NCBI GenBank assembly: GCA_029817715.1
Contig: JARUPY010000164.1
Span: forward strand, 2,112,001 to 2,176,000
Length of the DNA: 64,000 bases
Source of the DNA: Melastoma dodecandrum
Taxonomy: Eukaryota > Streptophyta > Magnoliopsida > Myrtales > Melastomataceae
Reading direction: 5' to 3'
The number at the start of each line of letters is the position of its first letter. Position 1 is the stretch's first letter. The notes under the pieces are model-generated. The model was not told where the DNA came from. It did not search any database and saw only the letters and a program-made list of their open reading frames with translations. The translations under genes and the position numbers were made by a program. This document shows, piece by piece, positions 54,644-64,000 of this stretch.

Positions 54644-57600
54644 TTACGCGTCTTGGAGTTGCGTGGAGGTGGTTTCGCGCTCAAACGGCTCTCCATGGTA
54701 GTGCTTTAGGCGCTGGCCGTTGACTTTGAACGTGGACCCGGAATCATTTGATTTCAGCTCTACGGCGCCATGAGGGAATACTTTTACGACTTTGAATGGT
54801 CCGGACCATCGCGACTTCAGCTTCCCTGGGAATAAACGCAAACGTGAGTTGAAAAGGAGTACATACGCACCTGGCACAAACGTCCTGTTGAGGATGCGGC
54901 TGTCGTGCCATTTCTTTGTCTTCTCCTTGTAGAGCTTTGCATTCTCGTATGCTTGATGACGAAGCTCCTCCAACTCGTTCATCTGCAGAAGGCGAGCCTC
55001 ACCGGATCGAGTTTCGTCGAAGTTGAGGTGCTTCAGTGCCCAGTAAGCCTTGTGCTCGAGCTCCACTGGTAGGTGACAAGCCTTTCCAAAAACGAGTCGA
55101 TATGGAGACATCCCAATCGGCGTCTTGTATGCTGTCCTGTACGCCCACAAAGCATCGTCAAGTTTTAAAGACCAATCCTTACGTGTGGTACTCACCGTTT
55201 TCTCAAGGATACGCTTCACTTCACGGTTCGACACTTCTGCTTGTCCGCTTGTCTGTGGGTGATACGCCGTGGCCACCTTGTGCTTCACGCCATATTTGCT
55301 CAAGAGTGCATTAAATTGACGATTGATGAAGTGTGTACCTTCATCGCTGATGATCGCACGTGGAACTCCGAACCTGGTAAAGATCTGTCTCTGCACAAAC
55401 TTGACAACCACTTTAGCCTCATTAGTGGGGGAAGCAATTGCTTCCACCCATTTCGAAACATAGTCAACTGCAACGAGAATATACTTGTTACCGTTTGATG
55501 GGATGAAGGGACCCATGAAGTCGATGCCCCAGACGTCGAAGAGTTCAACCTCGAGAATGTTTTGCAGGGGCATTTCGTTTCTTCGGGATATGTTCCCCGT
55601 TCTTTGGCACCTATCACAGTGAAGAACAAATTGGTAAGCGTCCTTAAAAATAGTAGGCCAGTAAAAACCTGATTGGAGGACTTTTGCAGCCGTTCGGTCT
55701 CCTCCGAAGTGTCCTCCATAAGGGGATGCGTGGCAATGGGTTAAGATGTCCTGGACTTCAGATTCCGGCACACACCTCCTAATGACCTGATCTGCACACT
55801 TTTTAAACAGAAACGGTTCGTCCCAAAAATATTGACGAACGTCATGTAGAAATCTTTTCCGCTTTTGTGCATCAAAATCCTCGGGGATGAACTCCGATAC
55901 AATAAAATTCACAATATCAGCATACCATGGCACGTTCACATCAGCAGACAGTAAATACTCATCAGGAAAGGAGTCATTTATGCAAACCTTGTCTTGAAGA
56001 ACCTTGTTGTTTTCTAACCTAGACAAATGGTCTGCTATCTGATTTTCGGTTCCTTTCCTGTCGCGGATCTCTAAATCAAATTCTTGTAATAGAAGGACCC
56101 AACGAATCAACCTAGGCTTGGCGTCCTTTTTCTCAATCAAGTACTTGATTGCTGAGTGATCCGTGAACACTACTATCTTAGACCCCACTAGATAACTGCG
56201 AAACTTGTCGAAGGCAAACACTACGGATAACAGTTCTTTTTCAGTCGTGGTGTAATTAACTTGGGCGTTATCTAAGGTCCTGCTGGCATAGTATATTACC
56301 CGAAAAATTCTATCTACCCTCTGGCCTAATGCAGCTCCTACCGCATAGTCACTAGCATCGCACATCAATTCGAAGGGCAAACTCCAATCAGGTGCTACAA
56401 CTATGGGTGCAGAAACTAACCTCTTCTTGAGTTCGGTGAAGGCCGAAAGGCACTCAGCATCGAACACAAAGGGAACGTCCTTCTCCAATAGATTGCACAA
56501 TGGCTTCGTGATCTTGGAGAAGTCCTTGATAAACCTTCGGTAGAATCCAGCATGTCCGAGGAAGCTCCGTATCCCTTTTACAGACGACGGTGAGGGTAGC
56601 TTCTCAATTGTCTCAATCTTTGCCCTGTCCACCTCGATGCCCTTGCTGTATATCCGGTGACCTAGAACAATGCCATCACGAACCATAAACTGGCATTTCT
56701 CCCAGTTCAGGATCAGGTTAGTGTCTTCACAACGTTTAAGAACCTTAGTGAGGTTCGACAAGCAATCCGCATACGATGCACCAAAAACAGAAAAGTCATC
56801 CATGAAGACCTCCAGACCATGTTCAATCATATCAGAGAATATGGCCATCATGCATCGTTGAAAAGTAGCAGGCGCATTACACAATCCAAACGGCATGCGA
56901 CGAAAAGCAAAGGTACCGTACGGGCAGGTGAATGTAGTCTTTTCTTGGTCCTCCGGGGCAATCAAAATTTGATTGTACCCGGAGTACCCGTCCAAGAAAC
57001 AATAAAAGTCCTTACCTGCCAATCGGTCAAGCATCTGATCTATGAAGGGAAGAGGGAAGTGGTCTTTCCTGGTGGCTTTGTTTAGTTTGCGGTAGTCCAT
57101 GCAAACTCTCCACCCGGTCACCGTACGAGTCGGAATCAGCTCGTTCTTCTCGTTCTTGACCACCGTCATCCCTCCTTTCTTCGGGACGCACTGCACAGGG
57201 CTAACCCAAGAACTGTCAGAGATAGGATAGATAATACCTGCGTCTAGCCACTTGATGATCTCCTTCTTCACCACTTCCTTCATATTCGGGTTTAGCCGCC
57301 TCTGAGCCTCGACCGAAACCTTATGATCGTCCTCAAGCAGAATCTTGTGCATGCACACCGACGGACTGATTCCTCGAATATCCGCTATGGTCCATCCCAA
57401 TGCTCTCTTGTGCGCCTTGAGGATTTCCAGCAATTTCTCCTCCTCCTCTCCTGTAAGACTAGCCGAAATAATCACAGGTAAAGTGTTCGATGGTCCGAGA
57501 TATGCATACCTGAGATGGTCCGGGAGTTGCTTAAGCTCTAAGGTGGTAGGTTCCTCAATTGATGGTCGCATTGGGTTCAATGGCCGCTCTAGCGTATCGA

Positions 57601-59968
57601 ACTGTTGAATCCTTCGTGTGAACAGCGCTAGAGCCTCCTGGGTATCAACAACGGAGTCAATCTCATCCTCTTCAGCATCTATGAGCTCTTCATCACCGAG
57701 AGGTGAGAATTTGGAGGTGCACCTATCAACAACGTCCATCCGAAAGCAATCAGAATTCTCAGAAGGCCATTTAACAGATTTATAGACATTGAAGGTAACT
57801 TCCTGATCGTTGACCCGGATGGTCAACTCTCCTTTCTGCACGTCAATCAATGCCCTTCCTGTGGCTAAAAACGGACGGCCAAGGATGATAGGAATCTCCT
57901 TGTCCTCCTCAAAATCTAACACCAGAAAATCAGCCGGAAAGATGAACTTATCTACTTTAACAAGAACATCCTCAATAATCCCTTTCGGGTATGTGATAGA
58001 TCTATCAGCTAACTGAAGGGACACAGATGTAGGTCTTACCTCCCCCAAACCTAGCTCCTTATAAACTGAAAAGGGCATCAGGTTTATGCTTGCTCCAAGG
58101 TCACAAAGAGCCTTACCTGAGAAGGCTGTTCCAATAGTGCACGGGATTGTGAAGCTACCAGGGTCCTTAAGCTTCGGTGGCATCTTCTTCTGGAGGATGG
58201 CGCTGCACTCCTCGGTAAGCATCACTGTCTCGAAATCGCCCAGCCTCCGCTTCTTAGAGAGCACATCCTTCATGAACTTGACGTAGCTCGGCATCTGCTC
58301 CAAGGCCTCTGCGAAAGGTATGTTAATATGCAGTTTCTTGAAGACATCTAAAAACTTACGAAACTGAGCGTCGTCGTTTTGTTTCCGCGCTCTCTGTGGG
58401 AAGGGAAGCTTCGAGATGTCAACTTCGTGTTCCTTTCTTTCTTCCACCAGCTCCTTTTTCCCTTTGTCCTGCGGCAAGCTCAAATCAGAAGTTAGCGGAC
58501 TAGTTTGTGATTTTTTACCAGATTTCTCCGATGGACTAGGGCCCTTGCTCTCTTTCTTGGCCTCGGATTCTTCTGCCTCCAGTGAACGGCCGTTCCTCAG
58601 AGTGACGGCTTTAGCTTGCTCCCTCGGGTTGGTCTCTGTATTGCTCGGGAGAGTCCCATAAGCTCTGGAATTCACCGCCTGAGCCAGCTGGTTAACCTGG
58701 TTCTCCAGGTTCCGAATCGATGCTGCCTGGTTCTTCATCAGGGCGTCTTGGTTCGCCATGTACTTGAGCATCATCTCTTTGAGGCTCGGCTTCTTCTCCG
58801 AGGCTTCCGGTTGTGCTTGCTGATAGTGAGGTGCTGGTGCTGGTGGTCTAGGCATACCAGGAGGAGGTGCCTGTGCTCTCCAGGAGAAGTTCGGGTGATT
58901 TCTCCACCCTGGGTTGTAAGTGTTCGAGTACGGGTTGTTGCGCTGCTGGTTCCCAACAAAGTTGGCTTCCTCCATGCTCATAGTGCACTGATCTGTGAGA
59001 TGCGGTCCTCCGCAAATCTGGCACCCTTGCTGGTTGCTCTGAACCGAGTTCACGTTCGCAGCTTCGAATTTCTTCGTGAGCGCGGTCAGCTGGGCCTGAA
59101 TTGAAGTTAAGGCATCCACCTCAAAGACACCCTGCGGCTTTCTCCTGCTCGCACGATCCGAATATTGATTCGGAAGACACGTCTTCCTCATCGTCTCCAA
59201 AAGCTCCAATCCCTCCACGTAGGACTTCCTCAAGAAAGATCCTCCAGATGCCAGATTGACGTCCTTCCTGGACGAGTCCGTGAGCCCATTGTAGAATGCC
59301 TCTAGCTGTCTCCATCCAGGCAGATCATGATAAGGGCACTGTATCAGCAGATTCTTGAATCGCTCCCATGCCTCCACAAAAGTCTCATCACTGTCCTGAC
59401 GGAAGGTGGTGATCTCGTTCCTCATCTGCGATATCTTCGAGGGAGGATAGTACTGATCCAAGAAGGCCTCCTCCATCTGTGCCCAAGTCGATATGGAGTT
59501 CACTGGGAGCGAGTTGAACCACGCCCAGGCCTTGTCCTTTAGAGAGAAGATGAACAGCTTCAGCCGCACTGCATCCTGGGACACTCCGTTCTGCCTGAAA
59601 GTGTCGCACACACTGAGGAACTTGCTCAGATGCTCATGCGGATCCTCCATCGGTGTTCCTCTGAACTGGACTGTATTCTGGATCATCTGCATCACCGAGG
59701 TCTTGATCTCATAATCGCGAGCAGCGATGGGCGGTGGCGCTATGCATGACCAGTGAGCGTAAGTTCTGGCCGATGTGAAGGCCATCATCGGTTTGTTGTC
59801 AACATCGGGCCTCCCTCCATGCTCTGCTCTCGGGATCAGGTTCCCGTCGATCTGATGTCGGTTGTCCTCGTCGGCCATAGCTGATCTCTGTGCTCTTAGT
59901 CGCTGCCGGAAAGTGCGCTCGATCTCTGGGTCCAAAGGAGTCAAATCAGCTCCTTGACTCCGTAGCAT
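54644..59968 (-). CDS. Athila gag-pol polyprotein
   Basis: The frame has 1774 codons with no stop. Gag is around residues 80-260 ([31 protein letters not shown]-like helix), then a short-form zinc knuckle [13 protein letters not shown] (316-328). The protease motif DLGAS has its Asp at 623. Reverse transcriptase carries FMDD at 1055-1058 within [11 protein letters not shown]...[13 protein letters not shown]. RNase H begins [14 protein letters not shown] (Asp1204) with TDHSAIKYL. Integrase has the HHCC finger ([24 protein letters not shown]), Asp1483 in [16 protein letters not shown] and a DDE Glu near [12 protein letters not shown]. The C-terminus contains [19 protein letters not shown] second possible start is Met31 (MADEDNRHQ). 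All catalytic motifs I can place are kept, so the protein may be functional. Confidence 0.95.
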   Translation of the reverse strand: MLRSQGADLTPLDPEIERTFRQRLRAQRSAMADEDNRHQIDGNLIPRAEHGGRPDVDNKPMMAFTSARTYAHWSCIAPPPIAARDYEIKTSVMQMIQNTVQFRGTPMEDPHEHLSKFLSVCDTFRQNGVSQDAVRLKLFIFSLKDKAWAWFNSLPVNSISTWAQMEEAFLDQYYPPSKISQMRNEITTFRQDSDETFVEAWERFKNLLIQCPYHDLPGWRQLEAFYNGLTDSSRKDVNLASGGSFLRKSYVEGLELLETMRKTCLPNQYSDRASRRKPQGVFEVDALTSIQAQLTALTKKFEAANVNSVQSNQQGCQICGGPHLTDQCTMSMEEANFVGNQQRNNPYSNTYNPGWRNHPNFSWRAQAPPPGMPRPPAPAPHYQQAQPEASEKKPSLKEMMLKYMANQDALMKNQAASIRNLENQVNQLAQAVNSRAYGTLPSNTETNPREQAKAVTLRNGRSLEAEESEAKKESKGPSPSEKSGKKSQTSPLTSDLSLPQDKGKKELVEERKEHEVDISKLPFPQRARKQNDDAQFRKFLDVFKKLHINIPFAEALEQMPSYVKFMKDVLSKKRRLGDFETVMLTEECSAILQKKMPPKLKDPGSFTIPCTIGTAFSGKALCDLGASINLMPFSVYKELGLGEVRPTSVSLQLADRSITYPKGIIEDVLVKVDKFIFPADFLVLDFEEDKEIPIILGRPFLATGRALIDVQKGELTIRVNDQEVTFNVYKSVKWPSENSDCFRMDVVDRCTSKFSPLGDEELIDAEEDEIDSVVDTQEALALFTRRIQQFDTLERPLNPMRPSIEEPTTLELKQLPDHLRYAYLGPSNTLPVIISASLTGEEEEKLLEILKAHKRALGWTIADIRGISPSVCMHKILLEDDHKVSVEAQRRLNPNMKEVVKKEIIKWLDAGIIYPISDSSWVSPVQCVPKKGGMTVVKNEKNELIPTRTVTGWRVCMDYRKLNKATRKDHFPLPFIDQMLDRLAGKDFYCFLDGYSGYNQILIAPEDQEKTTFTCPYGTFAFRRMPFGLCNAPATFQRCMMAIFSDMIEHGLEVFMDDFSVFGASYADCLSNLTKVLKRCEDTNLILNWEKCQFMVRDGIVLGHRIYSKGIEVDRAKIETIEKLPSPSSVKGIRSFLGHAGFYRRFIKDFSKITKPLCNLLEKDVPFVFDAECLSAFTELKKRLVSAPIVVAPDWSLPFELMCDASDYAVGAALGQRVDRIFRVIYYASRTLDNAQVNYTTTEKELLSVVFAFDKFRSYLVGSKIVVFTDHSAIKYLIEKKDAKPRLIRWVLLLQEFDLEIRDRKGTENQIADHLSRLENNKVLQDKVCINDSFPDEYLLSADVNVPWYADIVNFIVSEFIPEDFDAQKRKRFLHDVRQYFWDEPFLFKKCADQVIRRCVPESEVQDILTHCHASPYGGHFGGDRTAAKVLQSGFYWPTIFKDAYQFVLHCDRCQRTGNISRRNEMPLQNILEVELFDVWGIDFMGPFIPSNGNKYILVAVDYVSKWVEAIASPTNEAKVVVKFVQRQIFTRFGVPRAIISDEGTHFINRQFNALLSKYGVKHKVATAYHPQTSGQAEVSNREVKRILEKTVSTTRKDWSLKLDDALWAYRTAYKTPIGMSPYRLVFGKACHLPVELEHKAYWALKHLNFDETRSGEARLLQMNELEELRHQAYENAKLYKEKTKKWHDSRILNRTFVPGAYVLLFNSRLRLFPGKLKSRWSGPFKVVKVFPHGAVELKSNDSGSTFKVNGQRLKHYHGEPFERETTSTQLQDA

Positions 59969-60070
59969 AAACTGAAATAAGCAAAAACAAAGAAAACAAA
60001 AAAAAACAAAATCTTGAACGTCAAACAGCTATCGAAATAGAGGTAAAAGAAATCTAAATCGAAAGACTGT

Positions 60071-60090
60071 TCCCCGGCAACGGCGCCAAA
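60071..60090 (-). other. Athila primer-binding site
   Basis: The minus strand reads tttggcgccgttgccgggga three bases inside the 5' LTR. This is the site usual for Athila/Tat elements and is assigned to tRNA-Asp in the literature as I recall it. Confidence 0.88.
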
Positions 60091-60093
60091 ATT

Positions 60094-61393
60094 TGATGCG
60101 CGTCGTTTACGCAACAAAAATAAAACCTCGTTCGCACACACTAAAATAGCAAGGGCAAGCAAGGGTCGAACCCACAGAGAACAGTGTCGATTAGATCGTT
60201 TAACGTCAATTCGGTAACTGATTTGAGGTCAAGTAAACGAAATCACACGATGCGAAGTTAAACTAAGCGAAAGACTAAATCGAATTATCAATAGGCTTAA
60301 AAATCTAGGACTACCGATTTCCCCTCGTGTCCTATGCTCTCGTATCCCCCCTTTTTTATGTTACTATTAAATTTTGCTGGTCGTTAACCGTAGGTTGCTA
60401 AACTCTCCCCATAACCCTCTCAGGTATCCGGGAACGTACCCTCGTGTATCAAATTTTCTACTCTATGTCTAGGTAAGGAATTAGTGAAGGCCCTTACGAT
60501 TCAACACTACTTTGGTTACCTAAGGTGCTTGGTATTTCTACTATCGCACTAAAACCCGGTCTCTCGACTCTAAGGTTCCTTAAGCTATACTGTTCCTGAT
60601 CTAACATAGACTACCCTCTCGAGTTTCCCTAGGTGATCGAATCAGTATCAACAGTTGATCAGGCTGGTGATACGCATTAAGCACAGGAAACGGATAAACA
60701 ACCAAACAAGAATTTAATTCATAACTGAAAAGTGGTTCAACAATCGCCGAGGAACACAAGGTTCCATCGTCGTCCTAGAACAAGAAAATTAGTTCATCAC
60801 TACACTACGAAACAACCGAAGAGTAAAAGAAAGCATAATCTAAAAACCAAAGGAAAAGAAGAAAAGGGGTTGTAGTTCTTCAGGGGCAAGAGTCTCCTGT
60901 CACAAGCCTTCTATCCCCCCAAAAGAGCCGACAACCCTAGCCAGCCTGAGTTGTAGTCTATTTATACTAGGGTAGGAAGACTAAAATCCGGAAATAAAAT
61001 CCTAAAATATCCTCTACTCGCAGCTGCGAGATAATCGGTCGCAGCTGCGACCTTAAGCTATACTCCACTCGTCTCTGCTTCCTCGCAGCTGCGAGATAAT
61101 CGGTCGCAGCTGCGAGACTCTCTGTAGTGACGCTCTTCGCCTTGCTCGCAGCTGCGCCCAAATGCTCCGCAGCTGCGGAAGTCTCTGTGAAGCTCTCCTT
61201 TCTTCTTTGGTTTATTTCTTCATTCCTCACTCCGTCATCCATCATCTCAATTCCAATTTCCTACACAAACAACAACGAACGTGAGGTAACGCAATTCAGC
61301 TCAAAACCAGAAGTTTAAACACTTAAACTTACGGAACTAGCTCAAATCAAAGCATACAAGTGATCATTTAACTCTACTTTCGTAGAGTTATCA
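60094..61393 (-). repeat. Athila 5' LTR (right copy)
   Basis: 1300 bp, partner of 50231-51533. The TATA box is at 60959-60966. In minus orientation this copy drives transcription of the element. Confidence 0.96.
61017..61179. promoter_or_regulatory. Palindrome cluster in Athila U3 (right LTR)
   Basis: The same six palindromes as at 51156-51318. The second site reads ggtcgcagctgcgacc, so the mismatch present in the left copy is absent here. The cluster begins 50 bases upstream of the TATA box. Confidence 0.8.
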
Positions 61394-61398
61394 CATTA

Positions 61399-62092
61399 CA
61401 TCCGAATATATGTCGAAGAAGCTGTCGTTATAGTAATCGATACCCCATCGTCACCGTCCATTGTAAAAATCTTCGTCTTAGGGGTGTTCACAATTGCGGA
61501 AGACACCACTATAGGGACATTGCCTATTATAGGCACTAACATTTTAGAGCTGCTATATGTCAAAAAAAAAAAAAATTGCCACTTTGTGGATATTCCACAT
61601 CGTCGATACTATCACCACATGGGTATTTTCTATCTTAGGGTCGTTTTCTGCTGCAGAATGCTCGTTTATGATGTTTTTTTTTTTTCCTTAGGTAAAGGCA
61701 ACTCTTCGAACTCGGGTCTCCACAGATTCATCTGTCAAACCCTCTGGCAATCCGGACGAAGAATCAGAGAGCTTGCAACCATATATGCCTGTGCTCTTGA
61801 ATATTGTGCCTAAAGATCTCTTAAATGACCTAACCTTTCTGATGGATGATTCCATTAAATAATTCATGATCAATGAGGAATCCTCCCTACCTTGATTATG
61901 ACCCTGATTTCTTGAGAGGAGTTTGATACTATTCCTAGAGGATTGCCCTTGGGTGACAACACCGAAGGAACATTGATGCTAACCTTCTCATCTAGTCTAC
62001 AAGATTACAGTCGTCCGATGTAAGCGAATTCATCGTAACTCTTTTGGCCATAGCAAAATGTTGCACGTCTCCGACTGTGGATGCCAAGAACG
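61399..62092. other. Remaining internal DNA of the older element
   Basis: No coding domain. Around 61495-61680 the text (caccactatagggacattgcc, attataggcactaac, gccactttgtggatattcc) is built of short phrases that read like a C-to-T decayed subterminal region of a class II element. No matching ends were found. Confidence 0.4.
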
Positions 62093-63018
62093 TGTTGTCG
62101 TTGCTATCCATCAACCATGTCGGAAAATATTTAGTAATGAACAAAAAAGTTCAAGTATGTCGAGTAAGTGTGATCGCCAATCAATTTATCGACAAAATTG
62201 ACAAAGGTTAACGATGTACTCCCGACCCGAGTCTCGAAAGGAGCGTGAATTGGGTGAAGATAAAGTCAAGCTCTTAGGAGAAGAAAAGGGATTTGATGTT
62301 GTCCCTATATCAAAGGACATTGATGCTGAACTCACTAACCGACCACGAGAAGAGCGTGAAGAGTGATTCAGGCTCCTGTCGAAGGAGGGAGGGCGTGAAC
62401 GTCTGACACCAACTGCAGGAACAAGAACGTCTTGTAAGCGAAGTGCCAAAGGAGGAAAGACGCGTACGTTTGACATCGGGGCGGTAAAGCGATAACGGAA
62501 TCAGATGCAAAGATCACCATGTTCCTTGATGCTATTGTCGCTGGGGTTGCTAACTAAAACTAAGACAATAACCATCGAACAACTGACTTGTTTGTCTGAA
62601 GATGTTGACGGTTGTTGATAAAGGTTTACTACGTACTATTTATATTACTATGGACACTTAATGCTGAGATTGCTAAAAAATATGTAACTATCACCCATTA
62701 TGACTCTCAATGTGTAGTTTAAAATGTGACTCTTCAACTACGATAAATGCCGAACATTTATTATCATCAATGTGGCCGTCATCATGGCATGCATTCAAGT
62801 TCGTGTCTCCTCCGGTTTTGCCGATCAACTGGGATTCTCGTCAACTTGTTTCCTCGATCAGGTTGTGTCCTCAAGCAGCTTGTTTGTTCGAGCAATTTGT
62901 ATCCTCGAGTTGCTTGTACCGTCGAGCAACTATGTCTTCGGCTAGCTTATATCTTTGACTCCTTGATCGAGTTCCAACAATTTCCTAAATCGAGGCTCAA
63001 AATGATCATGTGTCAACA
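62093..63018 (-). repeat. Right LTR of the older element
   Basis: Partner of 49119-50009. On the minus strand it begins TGTTGACACATGATC. The outer edge is followed by AAGATGAAAT, which does not repeat at the left edge. Confidence 0.78.
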
Positions 63019-64000
63019 AAGATGAAATCCTTAACCAGATCGAAAGAGCTAAGGATGACGATCTTGATCGAGACGCCAAAACAAGAAGCCTTGGACAACT
63101 ATCACTCGAGTACTCTTGTTGAGTAGAGTTGAGCGTGGATTCACTTCGATCAAGAAAGCTAAAGAAATTGGTTCCTTCCAAAAACAATTCTAGCGGCCTT
63201 CTTTAATGTTTTTGGAATACATTCCATCGATTGTCCCAACTATTTTTAAATGTTTCAATAATGTATGTAGTTGCACTTCCTCAATAATTGTAGTTGAAAA
63301 GCATATAATTATTGAGAATTTTCCGACAAGTTTGTCTTCCTTTCTCTACTTCGCTTAAACGATTCTAAGTGCGGTTGAGTTTGAGTGTGTTATTCTGGTG
63401 GTGGTGTTTATGTATCCACCAAGTTGTTCCTCTTCCTCATTACCCTCTCAATGGGGTATATCTATTCGCGGATCGTGTGAATTTCATCTCGAGTTCTTCT
63501 ATCACAGTGGTGTATATGTATCCATAGTTATTGAGTCTCATCTATGCCCATAACCCACTGTATCCTTGTTCATTTTATCACCCCCACATTTCCACCCCTT
63601 TTTTCATTCCTACCATCTTTCGTTTATCATCCTTCTATCCATCCATTATACCCTCCGCTCACCGTGTCTCTACATCATCTTCGTATAAGAACTCACAGTT
63701 TAATCAATGCCAAAAGAGTTCAGAGCAGCATGTCCTTGAAAGAGGTGCCCATCGCTCATTTGGAGTTGTAGGTTAAGGACCTCTAGCGTTAATTTAGGCA
63801 TTAAGAACCCAGCTAGCACTGTCATCCCATAGTGTATGCGACAGTGACGATGAAGAAAACTTGTGGCGAGACGAGGCTCGATAAGAATCGACGCCCATGT
63901 ACCATAGCTAGGAATGAAGAGCTCCTTCAATTAATGTCTAGATTCCAGAATTTGAGGAAAATCTCGATCCATAAGAGTTCTTTGACTAGATGCATACGAT
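63019..64000. other. No gene recognised
   Basis: Flank of the older LTR element. Short open frames on both strands show no domain. The pyrimidine-rich stretch at 63570-63660 is low complexity. Confidence 0.45.

Larger units (their letters stand above)
50231..61393 (-). mobile_element. Athila-type Ty3/gypsy retrotransposon
   Basis: The element is 11,163 bp. It has LTRs of 1303 and 1300 bp, a CATTA duplication at 50226-50230 and 61394-61398, a primer-binding site beside the right LTR and a purine tract beside the left LTR. A full gag-pol frame (54644-59968) is followed by a second ORF (52715-53868) and a long non-coding 3' region. Domain order gag, protease, reverse transcriptase, RNase H, integrase is Ty3/gypsy. 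The large size, tRNA-Asp-type primer site and extra ORF after pol point to the Athila lineage. By eye the LTRs differ at about 25 sites (near 98% identity), so insertion is fairly recent on the plant scale. Confidence 0.95.
49119..63018 (-). mobile_element. Older LTR element hosting the Athila insertion
   Basis: Direct repeats at 49119-50009 and 62093-63018 both run from TGTTG to about TGTCAA(CA). A purine tract on the minus strand (aggaggggcatcaca) lies just inside the left copy, which gives minus orientation. Just inside the right copy the minus strand reads ttcttggcatccacagtcgg, which may be a decayed primer-binding site. Without the Athila insert only about 0.9 kb of internal DNA remains and no coding domain is visible, so it was non-autonomous or heavily deleted. 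The LTRs differ at many sites, far more than those of the Athila element, so it is much older. No target duplication is visible. Confidence 0.7.

Overview
This window is nuclear DNA of a flowering plant, most likely a core eudicot. It has plant-type intron-bearing genes, AT-rich intergenic DNA, and stacked LTR retrotransposons. I cannot name the species from the sequence alone. Only two host genes look intact: a secretory class III peroxidase of the PER51 type (32161-33407, +) and a HOOKLESS1-type N-acetyltransferase (39244-40926, -). As I recall, relatives of these two genes are also close neighbours on Arabidopsis chromosome 4, so this may be a conserved gene block.

Left third (1-20.8 kb). 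An ARPC2 gene (Arp2/3 complex subunit 2, minus strand) has been destroyed. Its first exon is at 5817-5878 and four later exons are at 1265-1980. The middle exons are missing and one surviving exon has a nonsense codon. A 3'-truncated Ty1/copia element (Copia-A, 2118-5794) fills the gap. A second copia element (Copia-B, 6007-20764, 5-bp duplication GTCTG) landed just upstream of exon 1. Copia-B was itself split by a 10,049-bp non-coding retroelement (6767-16815, duplication TCAAT). Removing that insert and one copy of the duplication returns the copia frame exactly. The large insert has copied ends, a polypurine tract, a diverged array of about 230-bp units and a 23-bp tandem array.

20.8-32 kb. 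This stretch holds a broken KUP/HAK/KT potassium transporter gene (minus strand) with several frameshifts and a filler-DNA breakpoint. A TTACTAA-rich repeat block and a decayed copia gag (Copia-C) follow. Next is a Mutator-like element with terminal inverted repeats (27427-30684). It encloses a broken AGC-kinase fragment (PINOID/WAG type), an unrecognised ORF and an internally deleted Ty3/gypsy copy.

32-49 kb. This is the gene-bearing island: peroxidase, about 5.8 kb of intergenic DNA with a 53-bp minisatellite and long G/C runs, then the HLS1-like gene, then about 8 kb in which I recognise no gene.

49-63 kb. An Athila-type Ty3/gypsy element (50231-61393, duplication CATTA, LTRs about 98% alike by eye) carries a full 1774-codon gag-pol frame and a frameshifted second ORF. 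It sits inside an older, mostly non-coding LTR element (49119-63018). The most unusual feature is a set of CTCGCAGCTGCGAG-type palindromes packed just upstream of the TATA box in both Athila LTRs, and present again upstream of the element's second ORF.
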